Source: CAZUMJ01 sp964621605 (lineage in GTDB: Bacteria > Actinomycetota > Acidimicrobiia > Acidimicrobiales > Iamiaceae). Taken from it: DNA of 45,083 nt. The stretch covers positions 1 to 45,083 of the forward strand of contig CAZUMJ010000023.1 of assembly GCA_964621605.1 (NCBI GenBank), read 5' to 3'. A model generated the notes under the pieces. The model ran no database searches and had not been told where the DNA came from. It worked only from the letters and a program-made list of their open reading frames with translations. Of this stretch, positions 8,119 through 16,146 are shown one piece after another. The first letter of the stretch is position 1. Every line of letters starts with the position of its first letter. A program made the translations under genes and the position numbers.

Positions 8119-8550
8119 TCACAGCTCCAACCCTCGCGAGCGGCGCAGCTCCAGCCAGTCCTGCAGGATCACCGCTGCCGCCGATGCGTCGACCTTCTCG
8201 CGTCGCTCTCGAGACGACAACCCCGCCGCCGCCAGCGCGTGATGCGCGCGCACCGTCGAGAGGCGTTCGTCGTGCACTTCCACCGGCATGGGCATGACGC
8301 TCGCCAGCTCGGCGATCTCGTCGCGGGCGGCGCGTGCAGCCGGGCCGTCGGTGCCGTCGAGCGACCGAGGGAGCCCCACGACCACGCAACCGACCTCCCA
8401 TTCTTCGGCGATGCGCGCCAGCGCGCGACGATCAGCCGGCAAGTCGCCGCTGCGCATGAGGACGCTGAGCGGCGTGGCGACGGTCGTCGTCGTATCGCCC
8501 AGCGCGAGCCCGACCCGGCGTGTCCCGAGGTCGACGCCGAGCACCCGCAT
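8119..8550 (-). CDS. ruvX: RuvX/YqgF, RNase H-fold nuclease for rRNA 5' processing
   Basis: A 143-aa RNase H-like protein; in other bacteria YqgF is needed for 16S rRNA 5' maturation and is often called a putative Holliday-junction resolvase. It starts MRVLGVDLGTRRVGLALGD with the first acidic residue D8. GLPRSLDGTDGPAA, the second site VHDERLST (E/R) and a final acidic site VDASAAAVILQDWL follow. An upstream GTG at 8556 would overlap the alaS stop as GTGA; ATG 8550 fits the family start better. Confidence 0.92.
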   Translation of the reverse strand: MRVLGVDLGTRRVGLALGDTTTTVATPLSVLMRSGDLPADRRALARIAEEWEVGCVVVGLPRSLDGTDGPAARAARDEIAELASVMPMPVEVHDERLSTVRAHHALAAAGLSSRERREKVDASAAAVILQDWLELRRSRGLEL

Positions 8551-8552
8551 GC

Positions 8553-11162
8553 TCACGCGTCCGGACCCGCACCGAGCTGCGTTCGTGCCGCGCCCAGCAC
8601 CTCGTCGAGTGTGCTGGCGTCCTTTCCTCCAGCCATGGCCAGCTCCGCGTTCTTGGTGTTGCCTCCGCCGCGCAACACCTTCGCCAACACCCCGACGAGT
8701 TGGCCCGCGTGCACGGCGTCGGGGTCCGCGGAGGCGACGACCAGCGCGGCGCCTCCCCCATCGGGCGACCCGACGAGCACGACCGCACGCACCTCGGGCC
8801 TGTCACGAGTGGCAAGCGCGAGGTCGCGCAGGTCGTCACGGCTGCCGCCATCACGCCGAGCGAACACCAACCCGTCTACGGCCGTCGCCGCGAGATCGAG
8901 CGCTGCGCTGTTCGCCACCTGGCGGCGGAGCTGCACGACCTCTGCCTCGGCCGCGGCGAGATCGCCGAGACGCTTGTCGATGCCCGCCAACAGCTCCGAC
9001 GGGGCCACCCCCACCCGCGCGGCAGCCTCTGCGAGAAGGTGCTCGTCCGCTCGGATGCGCTCCACAGGCCCGAAGCCGCTGATCGCCTCGATACGACGAA
9101 GGTTCGAGCCGATCGAGCCTTCGCTCACGATCTTCACGGGGCCGATGTCGCCGAGGGCCCGCACGTGGGTGCCGCCACACAGCTCCATCGAATGCGGGCC
9201 GGCTTCGAGGACACGGACGATGTCGCCGTACTTCTCGCCGAAGAACGCGATGGCGCCGAGCTCGCGGGCGTGGTCCTTGCTTGTCTCGTAGTGCCGGGCC
9301 GGCGCGTTCGCGAGCACGTCCGCGTTGACGAGGTCTTCGATTCGTCGAACCTCATCTGCGCTCAGCGCCTCGAAGTGACTGAAGTCGAAACGGAGGCGAT
9401 CGGGCGCGACGAGCGACCCCTGTTGCTTCACGTGATCGCCCAGCACCTCGCGCAACGCCCAGTGGAGCAGGTGCGTTGCGGTGTGGTTCCGCCTGATGGC
9501 GTCACGGCGCTCCACGTCGATTGCCGCGGTGGCTGCCTGCCCCGGCTCGATCGAGCCGGTCGTCACGCGACCGAGGTGGCCGTGCAGCCCGGGGAGGACG
9601 TTGCGCGTGTCGACGACGGTGAAGGTGCCCGTGTCTGTGGTGATGGTGCCGGTGTCACCGACCTGGCCACCGGACTCCGCGTAGAACGGGGTGCGGTCGA
9701 GGAGCACCCACGCGCGGTCGTCGTCTGCCGCGACGACCGCAAGGACGGTGGCCGACGAGGTGTTGTCGACGCGTCCGGTGAACTCGGTGGTGCCCGCGGT
9801 GTCGAGCACCTCCTGGAAGCGCACGAGGTCGTCGCCGGTCGCCACGCCCGTGTTGCGCGCCGCGGCACGGGCCATGCGGCGCTGCTCGTCCATCGCGACA
9901 TCGAACGCAGCCCGATCGAGGCCCAGCCCGCGATCGGCGACGATCTCCTCGGTGACTTCCAGGGGGAAACCGTACGTGTCGTGCAGTTGGAAGGCGACCG
10001 CACCCGGGAGGTCCGCGCCCTCGGGAAGCTCCACGAGCGCCTGGTCGAGGATGCCGAGACCGGTCCGCAACGTGCGTCGGAACTGGTGCTCCTCGCGGTC
10101 GAGCACGCCGACCACGAGGTCGAGGTTGCTCCGCACCTCGGGGTACGCGTCGCCCATCACGTCGGCAACGTGGCGCGCCAAGGTGGGCGTGACGGCATCT
10201 TCGACACCCAGGAGGTACGCGAAGCGGATTGCGCGCCTGATGATGCGGCGCAGCACGTAGCCCCGGTCTTCGTTGGACGGGATGACCCCATCTGCAACGA
10301 GGAACGTCATCGTCCGTGCATGGTCGGCAAGCAGCCGGAGCGCGACGTCGGACTGCGCGTCGGCACCGAGGCGACGACCCGTCAGCTCCTGCGCGCCGTC
10401 GACGAGGACCGCGAGGGTGTCTGCCGCATACAACCAGGGGCTTCCCGAGAGGGCTGCAAGGATGCGCTCGAGCCCGGCACCCGTGTCGATGTTCTGGCTC
10501 GGGAGGTCGCTCAGCGAACCGTCGGCGTGGCGGAAGTACTGCTGGAACACGAGGTTCCACACCTCGACGAACCGGTTCTCGGCAGCGGGGTTCGCCGGGC
10601 CACCGTCGGGCCCTTCCGCGGCGCCGTAGTCCCAGAAGATCTCGGAGCTCGGCCCGCAGGGACCGGTGTCGCCCATTTCCCAGAAGTTGTCCTTGCCCAG
10701 CCGCTGGATGCGCTCCCGCGGGAACCCGACCGCGTCGACCCAGATCTGCTCGGCTTCGTCGTCTAAGTCGTGCACCGTGACCCAGAGCCGGTCGCCGTCC
10801 ATCCCGAGGGTCTCCGTGACGAACTCCCATGCCCACGGGATGGCGTCTGCCTTGAAGTAGTCACCGAAGGCGAAGTTGCCGAGCATCTCGAAGAAGCTGA
10901 GGTGCCGCGGACTGCGACCGATGGCATCAAGGTCGTTGTGCTTCCCGCCGGCGCGGACGCACTTCTGCACCGACACCGCACGCGCCGGTCGATACGGCAC
11001 CGCCTCTTCACCGAGGAAGTAGGGAACGAACGGCATCATGCCGGAGTTCGTGAACATCGGCGCCGACGGGTGCAAGGGAATCAGCCCTGCCGACGGAACA
11101 ACCGCATGCCCTCGCTCCGCGAAGAAGTCCGTGAAGGCGCGGCGAAGCTGTACGGCATCCAT
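8553..11162 (-). CDS. alaS: Alanyl-tRNA synthetase
   Basis: Charges tRNA-Ala and edits mischarged Ser/Gly. At 869 aa it is full length. The class II catalytic core occupies 1-250 with MFTNSGMMPF, the VQKCVRAGGKHND motif and WEMGDTGPCGPSSE. The tRNA-binding middle contains EDRGYVLRRIIRRA. The editing domain shows the zinc/active-site set H560, H564 (NHTATHLLH) and C662, H666 (CGGTHV). A C-terminal coiled coil and a DHHA1 domain ending with GGGGNTKNAELAMAGGK complete it. The ATG start (MDAVQLRRAFTDFF) is set by homology; the frame is open further upstream through the next gene. No T-box leader fits in the 13-bp gap before it. Confidence 0.96.
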   Translation of the reverse strand: MDAVQLRRAFTDFFAERGHAVVPSAGLIPLHPSAPMFTNSGMMPFVPYFLGEEAVPYRPARAVSVQKCVRAGGKHNDLDAIGRSPRHLSFFEMLGNFAFGDYFKADAIPWAWEFVTETLGMDGDRLWVTVHDLDDEAEQIWVDAVGFPRERIQRLGKDNFWEMGDTGPCGPSSEIFWDYGAAEGPDGGPANPAAENRFVEVWNLVFQQYFRHADGSLSDLPSQNIDTGAGLERILAALSGSPWLYAADTLAVLVDGAQELTGRRLGADAQSDVALRLLADHARTMTFLVADGVIPSNEDRGYVLRRIIRRAIRFAYLLGVEDAVTPTLARHVADVMGDAYPEVRSNLDLVVGVLDREEHQFRRTLRTGLGILDQALVELPEGADLPGAVAFQLHDTYGFPLEVTEEIVADRGLGLDRAAFDVAMDEQRRMARAAARNTGVATGDDLVRFQEVLDTAGTTEFTGRVDNTSSATVLAVVAADDDRAWVLLDRTPFYAESGGQVGDTGTITTDTGTFTVVDTRNVLPGLHGHLGRVTTGSIEPGQAATAAIDVERRDAIRRNHTATHLLHWALREVLGDHVKQQGSLVAPDRLRFDFSHFEALSADEVRRIEDLVNADVLANAPARHYETSKDHARELGAIAFFGEKYGDIVRVLEAGPHSMELCGGTHVRALGDIGPVKIVSEGSIGSNLRRIEAISGFGPVERIRADEHLLAEAAARVGVAPSELLAGIDKRLGDLAAAEAEVVQLRRQVANSAALDLAATAVDGLVFARRDGGSRDDLRDLALATRDRPEVRAVVLVGSPDGGGAALVVASADPDAVHAGQLVGVLAKVLRGGGNTKNAELAMAGGKDASTLDEVLGAARTQLGAGPDA

Positions 11163-11175
11163 GATGGGGGGCAGC

Positions 11176-11418
11176 CTACTTGCGGGCCTTGGGGAACCCG
11201 GCCTCCAGACGAGCCTGCTCAGCTCGCATGGTGGCCTTCCCGTCCGCGACCGCATCGCGCAGCTCGCCACCGAAATCCTTTGCGGCCTGCGACACCGACG
11301 AGGTGACGTTCGCCGGCGCGAGCCGTGCGACCTGGTCGCGGACTGCACGCTCCGCGCGGCGCGCGCCGGCAACCCCGACGGCGGTCCCGGCAGCGAACCA
11401 CACGAGCCGCTTGAACAT
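11176..11418 (-). CDS. Small membrane-associated protein, DUF6167-like
   Basis: An 80-aa protein with a short hydrophobic N-terminus (MFKRLVWFAAGTAVGVAG) followed by a charged helical tail (GGELRDAVADGKATMRAEQARLE). Streptomyces carries a protein of this size and layout (DUF6167) between a DUF948 gene and alaS, exactly its position here, so I assign it by context plus shape. It starts 2 nt after the DUF948 stop, with GAGGT about 10 nt upstream of ATG. No biochemical function is known. The residue pattern suggests a single membrane anchor with an amphipathic cytoplasmic helix. Confidence 0.75.
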   Translation of the reverse strand: MFKRLVWFAAGTAVGVAGARRAERAVRDQVARLAPANVTSSVSQAAKDFGGELRDAVADGKATMRAEQARLEAGFPKARK

Positions 11419-11420
11419 GC

Positions 11421-11774
11421 TCAGGAGACCTCGCGGCCACGCAGGCGGCGAGCCGCCCGAGACGTGCCCTTGGCGAAGGCGACGGTCTTGATGACCGGTC
11501 TGCCGACCGTGAGGTAGCCGAGCCGAGCAGCCGAGTCGACCGTCGCGCTCAACGCCTCGGCCGAGCCGATGAGGTCGTCGACCCGCTCGAGCTCGCCGTT
11601 GGCCTCGGCAACCGTTCGCCGCAACTCGTCGAGCGCTGGCAAGACCTCGGACCGGACGTCGGCGAGCATGGCCTTGACCTCGCGCAACGTACGCACCAAC
11701 GACAGGGCCGCCACGACGATCGCGACGACGGCGACGAGCACCAACGCCGACGCCAACAGCGCGGCCAGGTCCAT
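11421..11774 (-). CDS. DUF948 family membrane protein
   Basis: A 117-aa protein: an N-terminal transmembrane helix (MDLAALLASALVLVAVVAIV), then a predicted coiled coil (VRTLREVKAMLADVRSEVLP, LDELRRTVAEANGELERVDD) of the DUF948 type, and a basic C-terminus (RAARRLRGREVS). A GTG at 11795, 3 nt after the rarA stop, would add seven residues; I prefer ATG 11774 because it abuts the membrane helix, but neither has a good Shine-Dalgarno. DUF948 proteins are conserved beside alaS in actinobacteria; their role is not established. Confidence 0.8.
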   Translation of the reverse strand: MDLAALLASALVLVAVVAIVVAALSLVRTLREVKAMLADVRSEVLPALDELRRTVAEANGELERVDDLIGSAEALSATVDSAARLGYLTVGRPVIKTVAFAKGTSRAARRLRGREVS

Positions 11775-11798
11775 GGCGGTGAGGGAGGCGTACACGAT

Positions 11799-13061
11799 TC
11801 AGGCGGGTTCCGTGGGAGGTTCGTCAGGCCGGTAGTAGCGCCGGCCGACCGCGGCGTCGGGAAGGTACTGCTGTGGCACCCACCCACGCGGGTCGTCGTG
11901 AGGATACTCGTAGCCGACGCCGTGGCCGAGGGATGCGGCCCCCTTGTAGTGGGCGTCACGAAGGTGCATGGGGACCTCACCGCCGACACCGGCCCGCACA
12001 TCGGCGCGAGCGTCCCAGATCGCCCGAGCCACCCTGTTCGACTTCGGTGCGCACGCGAGATGGACCGTCGCCTGGGCCAGTGAGAGCTGCGCCTCCGGCA
12101 ACCCGACGTGCTCCAACGCTTGCGCCGCAGCGACGGCGACGACGAGGGCCTGCGGGTCTGCCATGCCGATGTCCTCCGACGCTGCGATCACGAGGCGCCG
12201 GGCGATGAAGCGTGGATCTTCGCCGGCCTCGAGCATGGTTGCGAGCCAGAAGATCGCCGCGTCGGGGTCGCTCCCACGCACGCTCTTGATGAAGGCGCTC
12301 ACGACGTCGTAGTGGTCGTCACGGCCGTACCGAACCGATCGCGCGCCCAGCGCGGCCTCGGCATCGACCAGCGATACGAGGCGGTCACCGCGATGACGTG
12401 CCAGCGCCGCGGCGACCTCGAGGCAGGTGAGCAGATGACGCCCATCGCCTGCCGCCAAACCCACGAGGTGTGCCGCCGCATCGGCGGCGAGGCTGACCTC
12501 CTCGATGTCCGCGCCACGCTGCAGCAGCAACGTGAGCGCATCGGCGTCGAGCGGTTCGAGCCGGAACAGGGTCGAACGGCTGAGCAGAGGGGGGTTCACC
12601 TCGAAGTGCGGGTTCTCGGTGGTGGCACCGACGAGCGTGAGCAGCCCCGTCTCGACCGACGGCAGGAGGGCGTCCTGCTGCGCCTTGTTGAAGCGGTGGA
12701 CCTCGTCGAGGAAGAGGATGGTTCCCTGCCCACGCTCCCCCAGCCGCTGCTCGGCCGCCGCAACCTCCGCCCGCACGTCTTTGACGCTCGCGGTGACGGC
12801 CGACAGCGACACGAACGCCTTCGCGGTGCTGCGGGCGATGAGGCGGGCGAGCGTCGTCTTGCCCGTGCCAGCGGGACCCCACAGCACGACCGAGGACAGC
12901 CGGTCAGCCTCGATCAACGCTCGCAACGGCCTGCCCGGACCGAGCAGATGTGTCTGCCCGACGACCTCGTCGAGCGATCGTGGCCGTAGCCGGTCGGCCA
13001 GTGGTGCCTGACGAGCGAGCTGCTGGGCTGCTGCCGCCGAGAAGAGATCGTCGGGAGCCAC
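11799..13061 (-). CDS. rarA: Replication-associated recombination protein A (RarA/MgsA AAA+ ATPase)
   Basis: A clamp-loader-like AAA+ ATPase acting at stalled forks. The 420-aa protein starts with APDDLFSAAAAQQLARQAPL and RLRPRSLDEVVGQTHLLGPG. Walker A is GPAGTGKTT (K68), Walker B LFLDEVHRFNKAQQD, sensor 1 GATTENPHFEVN. The C-terminal tetramerisation domain includes FIKSVRGSDPDAAIFWLATM, RRLVIAASEDIGMADP and APKSNRVA, a very clear RarA set. Start GTG 13061 has AGGGA upstream and lies 17 nt after the aspS stop. The frame stays open to about 13583, but that part is antisense-like sequence inside aspS. Confidence 0.95.
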   Translation of the reverse strand: MAPDDLFSAAAAQQLARQAPLADRLRPRSLDEVVGQTHLLGPGRPLRALIEADRLSSVVLWGPAGTGKTTLARLIARSTAKAFVSLSAVTASVKDVRAEVAAAEQRLGERGQGTILFLDEVHRFNKAQQDALLPSVETGLLTLVGATTENPHFEVNPPLLSRSTLFRLEPLDADALTLLLQRGADIEEVSLAADAAAHLVGLAAGDGRHLLTCLEVAAALARHRGDRLVSLVDAEAALGARSVRYGRDDHYDVVSAFIKSVRGSDPDAAIFWLATMLEAGEDPRFIARRLVIAASEDIGMADPQALVVAVAAAQALEHVGLPEAQLSLAQATVHLACAPKSNRVARAIWDARADVRAGVGGEVPMHLRDAHYKGAASLGHGVGYEYPHDDPRGWVPQQYLPDAAVGRRYYRPDEPPTEPA

Positions 13062-13078
13062 GCCCGTCCCTGCGCCGG

Positions 13079-14860
13079 TCAGCCCTTGGCCGGCGGGGGC
13101 AAGACCCGGAGGCCGAGCTCGCCGAGTTGCGTCGCGTCGATGGGCGTCGGCGCGCCGGTGAGCGGATCGGAACCGGACTGCGTCTTCGGGTAGGCGATCA
13201 CCTCGCGGATGTTCTCCTCCCCGAGCAGCAACGCGACCAACCGGTCGATGCCAAACGCGAAGCCTGCGTGAGGCGGGGCCCCGAAACGGAACGCGTCGAG
13301 CAAGAAGCCGAACTTGGACTGGGCCTCTTCGGGACTGATCCCCAGCATCGCGAAGATCTGCTGCTGCACGTCGGGCCGGTGGATTCGCACGCTTCCCGAC
13401 CCCAGCTCCCAGCCGTTCAGCACCAGGTCGTAGGCCTGGGAGCGGACATCCAGCAGTGCCTCGCCGGACCCCGACGTGAGCAGGTCGAGGTCGTCGGCGT
13501 GCGGCATCGTGAACGGGTGGTGTGCAGGCACCGGGTTGCCCTGGTCGTCGAGCGACTCGAACAGCGGGAAGTCGACCACCCACAGGAAGTGGAAGCCGCC
13601 TTCGTTCACCGGGGGGCGACCCAGCTCGAGACGCAACAAGCCGAGGACGTGACGCACCGCGGGGCGTTCGTCAGCGACCAGCAGCAACAGGTCACCGGGC
13701 TCGGCCTGGAGCGCGGTGCGCAACCCCGCCAGCTCGTCGGCGGACAGGAACTTGGCGACCGGCGAGGTGATCTCGCCTTCCTCGACCTTCATCCACACGA
13801 GACCCTTTGCGCCCCAACGCTTCGCCTGGTCGGTGAGGTCGTCGAGACGGTTGCGGCCGAACTCGGCACCGCCGGGGACACGGATGCCCTTCACACACGG
13901 CGCCTTGAAGGCGTTGAACTCGGTCGCCGCGAAGACCGGGGTGAGCTCGACCAGCTCCATGCCGAAGCGCACGTCGGGCTTGTCGGAACCGAAGCGCTCC
14001 TGCGCCTCGTGCCACGTCATGCGCGGGATGTCCGCCGGACGCGCGCCCGTGATCGCCTCGACCGCAGCCGTGACGGCGACCGACACGAAGTCGAGCACAT
14101 CCTCTTGGGTGACGAAGCTCGCCTCGAGGTCGAGCTGCATGAACTCGAACTGGCGGTCGGCTCGAAGGTCTTCGTCGCGCAGACACCGCGCGATCTGGAA
14201 GTAGCGATCAAGACCACCGACCATGGCCAGCTGCTTGAACAACTGCGGACTCTGCGGCAGCGCGTAGAACGAGCCCGGACTGAGGCGCGAAGGAACGACG
14301 AAGTCGCGTGCACCTTCGGGTGTCGACGCGATCAGCATCGGCGTCTCGATCTCGAGGAAGCCCTGCTCTTCCATCGAGCGTCGCAGCGCGCTGTTGACCC
14401 GCGCCCGCCCCAGCAGGTTGCGCTGCATGCGTGCCCGGCGCAGATCCACATAGCGGTGGCGAAGGCGAAGGGTCTCGTCGATCTCCCGACGATCGTCGAG
14501 CGGGAACGGCGGCGGCTCCGCGGTGGCAAGCACCTCGACCTGGCAGTCGCCGAGCTCGACCTCGCCAGTCGCGAGGTTGGGGTTGCGCGTCCCGTCAGGA
14601 CGAGCACGCACCACACCGGTGACGCACACGACGTACTCGCTGCGCAGGTCGGCGGCGCCGTCGACCACGCACTGCACCAGCCCCGTCCTGTCGCGCAGGT
14701 CGACGAACGCCAGGTGCTCGCCGTGCTCGCGACGCCGAGCCACCCAGCCCGCGACGCGAACGGTTCGACCGATGTCGTCTGCTCGCAGCGCACCGCAGTA
14801 GTCGCTGCGCAGGCCGACCGCGTGACCGCCGAAGTGCAAGGCGGGTGGTTGGTCGCTCAC
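13079..14860 (-). CDS. aspS: Aspartyl-tRNA synthetase
   Basis: A class IIb synthetase of 593 aa with the bacterial-type layout: an OB-fold anticodon domain (1-110; GWVARRREHGEHLAFVDLRD), the catalytic core with FYALPQSPQLFKQL, motif 2 (RCLRDEDLRADRQFEF), a GAD insertion domain (about 290-410) and motif 3 (HAGFAFGIDRLVALLLG). Motif 2 reads QFEFMQ where QPEFTQ is usual, a mild variation. The GTG start overlaps the hisS stop by 4 bp (GTGA). Whether it is discriminating or also charges tRNA-Asn cannot be judged; no gatCAB genes are in the window. Confidence 0.96.
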   Translation of the reverse strand: MSDQPPALHFGGHAVGLRSDYCGALRADDIGRTVRVAGWVARRREHGEHLAFVDLRDRTGLVQCVVDGAADLRSEYVVCVTGVVRARPDGTRNPNLATGEVELGDCQVEVLATAEPPPFPLDDRREIDETLRLRHRYVDLRRARMQRNLLGRARVNSALRRSMEEQGFLEIETPMLIASTPEGARDFVVPSRLSPGSFYALPQSPQLFKQLAMVGGLDRYFQIARCLRDEDLRADRQFEFMQLDLEASFVTQEDVLDFVSVAVTAAVEAITGARPADIPRMTWHEAQERFGSDKPDVRFGMELVELTPVFAATEFNAFKAPCVKGIRVPGGAEFGRNRLDDLTDQAKRWGAKGLVWMKVEEGEITSPVAKFLSADELAGLRTALQAEPGDLLLLVADERPAVRHVLGLLRLELGRPPVNEGGFHFLWVVDFPLFESLDDQGNPVPAHHPFTMPHADDLDLLTSGSGEALLDVRSQAYDLVLNGWELGSGSVRIHRPDVQQQIFAMLGISPEEAQSKFGFLLDAFRFGAPPHAGFAFGIDRLVALLLGEENIREVIAYPKTQSGSDPLTGAPTPIDATQLGELGLRVLPPPAKG

Positions 14861-16146
14861 GTGTTCCTCGTTCCTGGAGGGGCCTCGCTCAGCCGGGCCC
14901 GAACTTCTGCGGTCAGGTTCTCTCGGTCGACACGCACCTGGGTGCCGTCCTCGCGCAGCGGGCGCAGCGTGGCCGCGCCTTCGGCACGCTCCTGCTCGCC
15001 CACGATGACGGCCAGCCTGGCACCCGAGCGGTCGGCCAGCTTCATCTGCGCCTTCATCGACCGGTTGTCGAAGGCGCGGCTTGCGGCCACACCGGCACGG
15101 CGCAGCGCGACCGTGAGGTCACGCGCGTCGTCGCCACCGCACACGTCGACGACGAAGACGTCGACGGCGTTCGGCACGGTCGGGAACGCTCCTTCGGCAT
15201 CGCACGCCAACAGGACGCGCTCTATGCCGGAACCGAAGCCGATGCCGGGAGTGGGTGGGCCGCCGAGCTCTTCGACGAGACCGTCGTAACGGCCGCCGCC
15301 CAGCACGGTGCTCTGCGCGGCGTCGAGCGCGTCGGAGACGAACTCGAAGGTGGTGTGGGTGTAGTAGTCGAGCCCGCGCACCAGGCGCGGGTCGATCTCG
15401 AACGGGATGCCCAGGGCATCGAGCCCTGACCGCACCCGTTCGGCGTGCGCCAGGCTGTCCGCACCGAGCACCGTGTCGATGGTGGGGGCGTCGGCGACAA
15501 CGTCACGGGTCACCTGGCGCTTCGAGTCGAGCACCCGCAGCGGGTGCACCTGCACCTTCTCGCGGTCGGCGGGGTCGAGCTCCTTCACCCGCCCGAGCAG
15601 CCACTCCTGTACGACGTCGACGTAGCGGGCGCGCTCCTCGCGGGTGCCCATCGAGTTGAGGAGCAGGCGCACGCGGCGCAGCCCGAGCGATGCCAGGTAG
15701 TCCCACCCGAGCGCGAGGACTTCGACGTCCACGTCGGGGTCTGGGCTGCCGAGCACCTCGACGCCGAGCTGGTGGTGCTGCCGGTACCGGCCCGCCTGGG
15801 GACGCTCGTAGCGAAAGCTCGGTGCGGCGTACCAGACCTTCCACGGCGTGGAGGGCCGGTGCTGCGCGAACGCCCGGGCGACCGACGCCGTGCCCTCCGG
15901 GCGCAGCGCGACGTGGCGACCGCCCTTGTCCTCGAAGTCGTACATCTCCTTGCGCACCACGTCGGTGCCTTCGCCGACCCGCTTGAAGACCCCGATCTCC
16001 TCGAACATCGGAGGCTGGACCAGCCCGAATCCGGCGCGACCGACGTGCCCGGCGAAGCAGGAGATGAGCGCCTGCCAGCGATCGGACTCGGGAGGCAGCA
16101 CGTCATGGGTGCCGACCGGCGCCCGGAACGATTCGACAGCCGGCAT
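14857..16146 (-). CDS. hisS: Histidyl-tRNA synthetase
   Basis: A class IIa synthetase of 429 aa. It shows APVGTHDVLPPE at the N-terminus, motif 2 ALRPEGTASVARAF and FRYERPQAGRYRQHHQ, the histidine-specific motif VRGLDYYTHTTFEF, and motif 3 GIGFGSGIERVLLAC. A C-terminal anticodon-binding domain (about 330-429) with RSMKAQMKLADRSGARLAVI follows. The ATG start shares one base with the rel stop, and the stop overlaps the aspS GTG, so rel-hisS-aspS forms a tight unit. It is the HisRS proper, not HisZ, since the class-defining motifs are intact. Confidence 0.96.
   Translation of the reverse strand: MPAVESFRAPVGTHDVLPPESDRWQALISCFAGHVGRAGFGLVQPPMFEEIGVFKRVGEGTDVVRKEMYDFEDKGGRHVALRPEGTASVARAFAQHRPSTPWKVWYAAPSFRYERPQAGRYRQHHQLGVEVLGSPDPDVDVEVLALGWDYLASLGLRRVRLLLNSMGTREERARYVDVVQEWLLGRVKELDPADREKVQVHPLRVLDSKRQVTRDVVADAPTIDTVLGADSLAHAERVRSGLDALGIPFEIDPRLVRGLDYYTHTTFEFVSDALDAAQSTVLGGGRYDGLVEELGGPPTPGIGFGSGIERVLLACDAEGAFPTVPNAVDVFVVDVCGGDDARDLTVALRRAGVAASRAFDNRSMKAQMKLADRSGARLAVIVGEQERAEGAATLRPLREDGTQVRVDRENLTAEVRARLSEAPPGTRNT

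Noticed and set aside
11163..11175. T-box or other leader controlling alaS, aspS or hisS
   Set aside because: The gaps before these genes are 0-17 bp or overlapping, too short for such an element.
11163..11372. 70-codon N-terminal extension of alaS
   Set aside because: It overlaps the DUF6167-like gene and has no AlaRS similarity; the family start is MDAVQLRRAF.
13062..13583. N-terminal extension of rarA into aspS (a possible fusion)
   Set aside because: The extension is Arg/Ala/Pro-rich shadow sequence; the conserved RarA N-terminus and an AGGGA ribosome binding site define GTG 13061.
12950..15289. Long plus-strand frame (over 750 codons) opposite aspS and hisS
   Set aside because: Its composition mirrors the codon bias of aspS/hisS and no motif is recognisable; aspS and hisS are complete on the other strand.
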